IMG/VR virus record: IMGVR_UViG_3300030118_002997
Location: 1 to 22,271 of that record
Source: a virus
Length of the DNA: 22,271 nucleotides
Strand: one strand, 5' to 3'
Positions 19,980 through 22,271 of this stretch are shown here, in pieces; within the stretch, counting starts at the first letter, position 1, and each line of letters opens with the position of its first letter. The notes beneath the pieces are model-generated. The model did no database searches, had not been told where the DNA came from, and saw nothing but the letters and a program-made list of their open reading frames with translations. Both the position numbers and the translations under genes were made by a program.

Positions 19980-20227
19980 CTTCGTTTTCTCTTTCTACGA
20001 AGATCAGTATCATGCTTCCTACTTCCACGCAAGAAACTGTTTACTCTAGCCATAGACCAAGCCGCCATCGGAATACGAGGACGAGATCCTCCAGATAACC
20101 ATGCACCTTGTCCTCGTCTATAAACTTTTACTAATTGTCCGTATGTAATATTTTTTTTAGTCTTAGCTTTAGCTCTTAATGTAGCTTGTGTTCTTGCTGA
20201 TAGTGGTCTTCTAAATCTTGATGCCAT
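19976..20227 (-). CDS. Arginine-rich small conserved phage protein
   Basis: This 83-residue, strongly basic protein contains ITYGQLVKVYRRGQGAWLSG, SRPRIPMAAWSMARVNSFLR and GSRKHDTDLRRKRKRR. The RRGQGA(W/Y)LS.GSRP..PMAAW..ARVNSF.RG..KHDTDLR stretch resembles a small family of environmental phages (memory only), with function unknown. A DNA or RNA partner is likely from the charge. The start overlaps the previous stop as TAATG. Confidence 0.65.
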   Translation of the reverse strand: MASRFRRPLSARTQATLRAKAKTKKNITYGQLVKVYRRGQGAWLSGGSRPRIPMAAWSMARVNSFLRGSRKHDTDLRRKRKRR

Positions 20228-20415
20228 TATATTTTTACTCTCATTTTAAATGCAGATGGTGATATGTATCCTCCAGATCTATAAGCTGAACTCATAGATT
20301 TTATTAATTTTGCTCTTCGCTGTCGCTTTGCACCTTTAAGCCCTGACAAGTATTTCTTCGGGATTCCTGTCTTTTTATCTTTTGGTACGAGTCTTCTTTT
20401 TTTTTTTCTTGCCAC
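20227..20415 (-). CDS. Lys/Arg-rich small protein with GTG start
   Basis: This 62-residue protein begins ARKKKRRLVPKDKKTGIPKK after the initiator and continues YLSGLKGAKRQRRAKLIKSM. The start is GTG at 20415, supported by AAGGAG five bases upstream. The P..KTGIPKKYLSGLKG block is typical of a small phage family of unknown role. The gene overlaps, out of frame, the tiny gene ending at 20375, and couples to the next gene as TAATG. Confidence 0.62.
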   Translation of the reverse strand: MARKKKRRLVPKDKKTGIPKKYLSGLKGAKRQRRAKLIKSMSSAYRSGGYISPSAFKMRVKI

Positions 20416-20488
20416 TTTTTCTCCTTTTCCGCATAGGAAACTTATTTAGCATTTCTTTTATAGAAATAGAAGTAGTAAATCCAGTCAT
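20375..20488 (-). CDS. Tiny basic protein overlapping the next gene (37 aa)
   Basis: The frame starts at an ATG overlapping the upstream stop (TAATG). It encodes MTGFTTSISIKEMLNKFPMR followed by a lysine-rich tail with GKKKKKKTRTKR, ending at TAA 20375-20377. Its last 41 bases overlap the GTG-started gene. The regular coupling argues that it is translated. An A11 run in the overlap could also allow frame switching. Confidence 0.5.
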   Translation of the reverse strand: MTGFTTSISIKEMLNKFPMRKRRKSGKKKKKKTRTKR

Positions 20489-20646
20489 TAAGCTCTTCCT
20501 CCGTACTTTTTAGATTTAACCTTTTTACCTTTAAACTTACCAGATTTTCTAGGTAATAATCCTCTGGCTATAGCTGAAGCTCTTTCTGTAAACCCTAATT
20601 TTTTTTTCTTTTTAATTTTATCTTTTAATGTAGATAATTTAACCAT
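20488..20646 (-). CDS. Tiny lysine-rich protein (52 aa)
   Basis: Fifty-two residues: MVKLSTLKDKIKKKKKLGFT, then ERASAIARGLLPRKSGKFKG and a KKVKSKKYGGRA end. Both flanking junctions are TAATG. It is too short for usual cut-offs but in a strict chain of small basic genes. The function is unknown; binding to packaged DNA or RNA is a reasonable guess. Confidence 0.6.
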   Translation of the reverse strand: MVKLSTLKDKIKKKKKLGFTERASAIARGLLPRKSGKFKGKKVKSKKYGGRA

Positions 20647-20828
20647 TAGTTACCTACAGCACGCATAGCAGATCTATGTGCCTGTGCAAATGATTTCCCT
20701 TTTTTCATCGCTCTAGCCATAGATCGCATATGTTTCAAACTATGATGCTTTGCATGACGATTCATTGTTTTTTTTTGTCTGGGATTAAGGTCTTTTATTA
20801 TGCCTTTAATAGAAGCAACTTTAACCAT
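20646..20828 (-). CDS. Small Lys/His/Arg-rich protein (60 aa)
   Basis: This 60-residue protein contains IIKDLNPRQKKTMNRHAKHH, SLKHMRSMARAMKKGKSFAQ and AHRSAMRAVGN. The L.PRQKKTM.RH.KHHS..HM..M...M..GKSF..AH..AM..VG pattern looks like a conserved small phage family (memory only), an amphipathic basic two-helix protein. It is coupled to both neighbours by TAATG. Confidence 0.65.
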   Translation of the reverse strand: MVKVASIKGIIKDLNPRQKKTMNRHAKHHSLKHMRSMARAMKKGKSFAQAHRSAMRAVGN

Positions 20829-20914
20829 TATTTTCTTTTTCGTTTGCCCATTTTATTTTTCTTTTTCTTATTCTTCTTCATTCCTTTTGAATGTTTTCCT
20901 GTATGATATGGCAT
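20828..20914 (-). CDS. Tiny lysine-rich protein (28 aa)
   Basis: Twenty-eight residues: MPYHTGKHSKGMKKNKKKKN followed by KMGKRKRK. It is bounded by TAATG at both ends, so it is in the coupled chain. There is no conserved motif beyond MPYHTGKHSKG, which looks like the start of small virion-associated basic proteins. Composition alone would allow chance, but the chained overlaps make a real gene more likely. Confidence 0.5.
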   Translation of the reverse strand: MPYHTGKHSKGMKKNKKKKNKMGKRKRK

Positions 20915-21006
20915 TATTTCCTCGCTTTCTTTTTTTTCTTTTTTTTACTCTTCATAATAGCTTTCTGCAAAGCTAATGGAAGTTTTTTTTGTTTCTTTGT
21001 TAGCAT
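20914..21006 (-). CDS. Tiny lysine-rich protein (30 aa), first of the chain
   Basis: Thirty residues: MLTKKQKKLPLALQKAIMKS, then KKKKKKKARK. The ATG at 21006 is preceded by AAGGAG, a strong Shine-Dalgarno that would launch the coupled chain. Its stop overlaps the next ATG (TAATG). The QKKLPLALQKAI part is a short amphipathic helix before a polylysine tail. The function is unknown. Confidence 0.52.
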   Translation of the reverse strand: MLTKKQKKLPLALQKAIMKSKKKKKKKARK

Positions 21007-21014
21007 ATTACTCC

Positions 21015-21494
21015 TTATATTAAATCTTTTGCTTTTCCGATGATCGGTTTATATTTAGTTTTACCATTTAAATCCCTATAACACCATAAAAATTGTTCTC
21101 TTCTATTTTCAGGTATCCAACTTGCATGAATCCATCCGCTGTTAGGCTCTCCGACTTTGTAATATTCGAGGATCAGCTGGTCTGTTTCAAGGTTTGATTT
21201 AATCCAATCAGCTACTTCAACATTATCAACTCCAATACATTCAAAATCGCAAGCCTCAGCTTTCGCATGTTGACTTTCTGCTGAACTATTTATTGCTAGG
21301 CATAATTCAACTGAACGAAATCCGCTAGTGCATTTAACTCTTCCAAAATGATCTCGAACTGGTTGCAATATATTTTCACAAAGTAATTTTAACTTTTCAA
21401 TTTGATCTGCATTAGGGTTATTATCAATCCCTTTACGGATAGCTGTGTCTGATTTAATCAATTCAGATAATGAAAAATTACGAGTAAGTTGCAT
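21015..21494 (-). CDS. M15 family peptidase, probable endolysin
   Basis: This 159-residue protein (ATG 21494; a TTG further upstream is less likely) shows a Peptidase_M15_3 layout. It starts MQLTRNFSLSELIKSDTAIR, followed by LQPVRDHFGRVKCTSGFRS and SQHAKAEACDFECIG with zinc ligands His76 and Asp83. WIHASWI supplies His123. Such enzymes cut the D-Ala-containing cross-link of peptidoglycan and are either phage endolysins or tail-associated. Its proximity to the XhlA-like and holin-like genes favours endolysin. Confidence 0.85.
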   Translation of the reverse strand: MQLTRNFSLSELIKSDTAIRKGIDNNPNADQIEKLKLLCENILQPVRDHFGRVKCTSGFRSVELCLAINSSAESQHAKAEACDFECIGVDNVEVADWIKSNLETDQLILEYYKVGEPNSGWIHASWIPENRREQFLWCYRDLNGKTKYKPIIGKAKDLI

Positions 21495-21498
21495 TTTT

Positions 21499-21675
21499 TT
21501 ATTCTGGTGGATTATCAATAACTGTGTTTCCGTCAGCTATCCATTCTTGGATTGCTTGGTAATCTGAATTATCTTCAGCTATTGGTACTGATTTAACTCT
21601 ATTAGAATTTACATAAGTTACTTGATAACTTACAAAAACTCCATCTGCATAATTTTTAGTAACTGTTTCAATCAT
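21499..21675 (-). CDS. Small protein between tail fibre and peptidase genes (58 aa)
   Basis: The frame runs from ATG 21675 to TAA 21499-21501 and is just under usual length cut-offs. It encodes MIETVTKNYADGVFVSYQVT, with YQAIQEWIADGNTVIDNPPE at its end. This C-terminal pattern (xYQAxxEWxxxGNTxxDN) occurs in small proteins encoded after phage tail fibre genes, possibly fibre-associated. The fibre gene ends two bases before this start. Confidence 0.68.
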   Translation of the reverse strand: MIETVTKNYADGVFVSYQVTYVNSNRVKSVPIAEDNSDYQAIQEWIADGNTVIDNPPE

Positions 21676-21677
21676 AA

Positions 21678-22271
21678 TTATAACTCCGCATCAAATGCTA
21701 AAAAAGCACCTGAACTATTTGTAAATAAATATCCAGCTTGACCAGCAGTACCACTTGCATCTGATTGATTTATTAGTGTCATGGATGTTAAACTAATATT
21801 TCCATCTGCAAAAAAATCATCTAAATTATCAAAACCACCATTTCTTCTAAATTGATAAGCGTTTGATGCTGTTTCAACATCTAAAGAAGCTCTTGTTCTC
21901 ATTGAAACTGGAAAATTAACCACAGTTCGAAAATCACTATTACTATAATATAAACCAACTCCAATATTTTCAGAACCAGTTGAATGGTCTGCTTTTAAAA
22001 AATAATACCTCTGGCATCTTTGTAAATTTACATCAGTAGGCAAAAACTCAAAGTCACTAGCTTGTGACCCTGTCTCTAATTGAGCTCCAGTCAGATACCA
22101 TTCATTACTTGTACTATCTGCTAAATTTACTTGACCTACCGCATTATTTGCACTTGTTTCTGTAGCCCATAATGTTGCTAAACTTCCTGATGTAAAATTA
22201 GTTCCAGCAACTAACCACCATCTTATTTCAAAACTCTTAGCATTATCATTATCTAATGCACCAGTAGTATC
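21678..22271 (-). CDS. Tail fibre / receptor-binding protein, C-terminal part (cut by window edge)
   Basis: The frame is open from the right window edge to a TAA at 21678, giving 197 residues of the C-terminus. It contains FEIRWWLVAGTNFTSGSLAT, EWYLTGAQLETGSQASDFEF and LPTDVNLQRCQRYYFLKADH. The W.LTGAQLE.G..A..FE......LQRCQRYY block is a signature of the C-terminal beta region of phage tail fibres and other surface-binding proteins. The upstream part is outside this window. The internal TTG that could look like a start (22043) is not used. Confidence 0.85.
   Translation of the reverse strand, partial: DTTGALDNDNAKSFEIRWWLVAGTNFTSGSLATLWATETSANNAVGQVNLADSTSNEWYLTGAQLETGSQASDFEFLPTDVNLQRCQRYYFLKADHSTGSENIGVGLYYSNSDFRTVVNFPVSMRTRASLDVETASNAYQFRRNGGFDNLDDFFADGNISLTSMTLINQSDASGTAGQAGYLFTNSSGAFLAFDAEL

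Noticed and set aside
21678-22043. Stand-alone 121-residue protein starting at a TTG
   Set aside because: The frame continues without a stop to the window edge and the residues before the TTG fit the tail fibre pattern, so it is the C-terminus of a longer protein.
1-22271. CRISPR array, insertion sequence, integrase or attachment site
   Set aside because: No spaced repeats, transposase or recombinase motifs were seen. The tRNA-like element is not flanked by an integrase, so it is not called an attachment site.

Overview
The window is about 22 kb of an AT-rich, double-stranded DNA tailed phage with siphovirus-like architecture. The terminase, portal, Mu F-like morphogenesis, scaffold, HK97-fold capsid, connector, gpG-like, tail terminator, tail tube, frameshifted chaperone and tape-measure order is diagnostic of a long-tailed phage. 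The low GC, the dense overlaps and the small conserved proteins resemble, from memory, uncultured marine phages of alphaproteobacterial hosts. The host assignment is inference only. No integrase, prophage boundary or bacterial gene is visible.

Layout. From 14810 down to 1 nearly everything lies on the minus strand as one gene-tight unit. It runs: XRE-type regulator, two unknowns, HNH nuclease, replication-initiation protein, a conserved small protein, a ParB-like protein, a Mom-like DNA modification protein, a degenerate tRNA-like element, a HTH protein in the small-terminase position, small genes, large terminase, and then the head and tail genes as far as a tape measure protein cut by the left edge. 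A plus-strand block at 15117-18107 holds small early genes, a lipoprotein, a PD-(D/E)XK nuclease and an SSB-shaped small protein. A second minus-strand block enters from the right edge. It carries the C-terminus of a tail fibre, an M15 peptidase, a chain of tiny Lys/Arg-rich proteins, an XhlA-like membrane protein, a metallophosphoesterase, DUF3310 and a 3TM holin-like protein, and it ends against the early block at a GAAA-capped hairpin (18113-18136). If the genome is circular or circularly permuted, the left and right ends would join through the missing tail genes. The 306-bp gap at 14811-15116 would then be the main divergent control region.

Notable points. (1) A tRNA-Gly-like element overlaps the last two codons of the Mom-like gene. 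(2) A run of tiny basic genes is chained almost entirely by TAATG overlaps, and five of the small genes in this window fall below usual length cut-offs. (3) A canonical A AAA AAC slippery heptamer lies at the end of the tail chaperone gene. (4) The tail terminator gene is split across two frames. (5) Three hairpins share a GA-GAAA-TC cap. (6) A 29-residue membrane peptide gene contains a TTCG-capped hairpin.

All family names come from reading motifs and from memory of the families. No database search was run.
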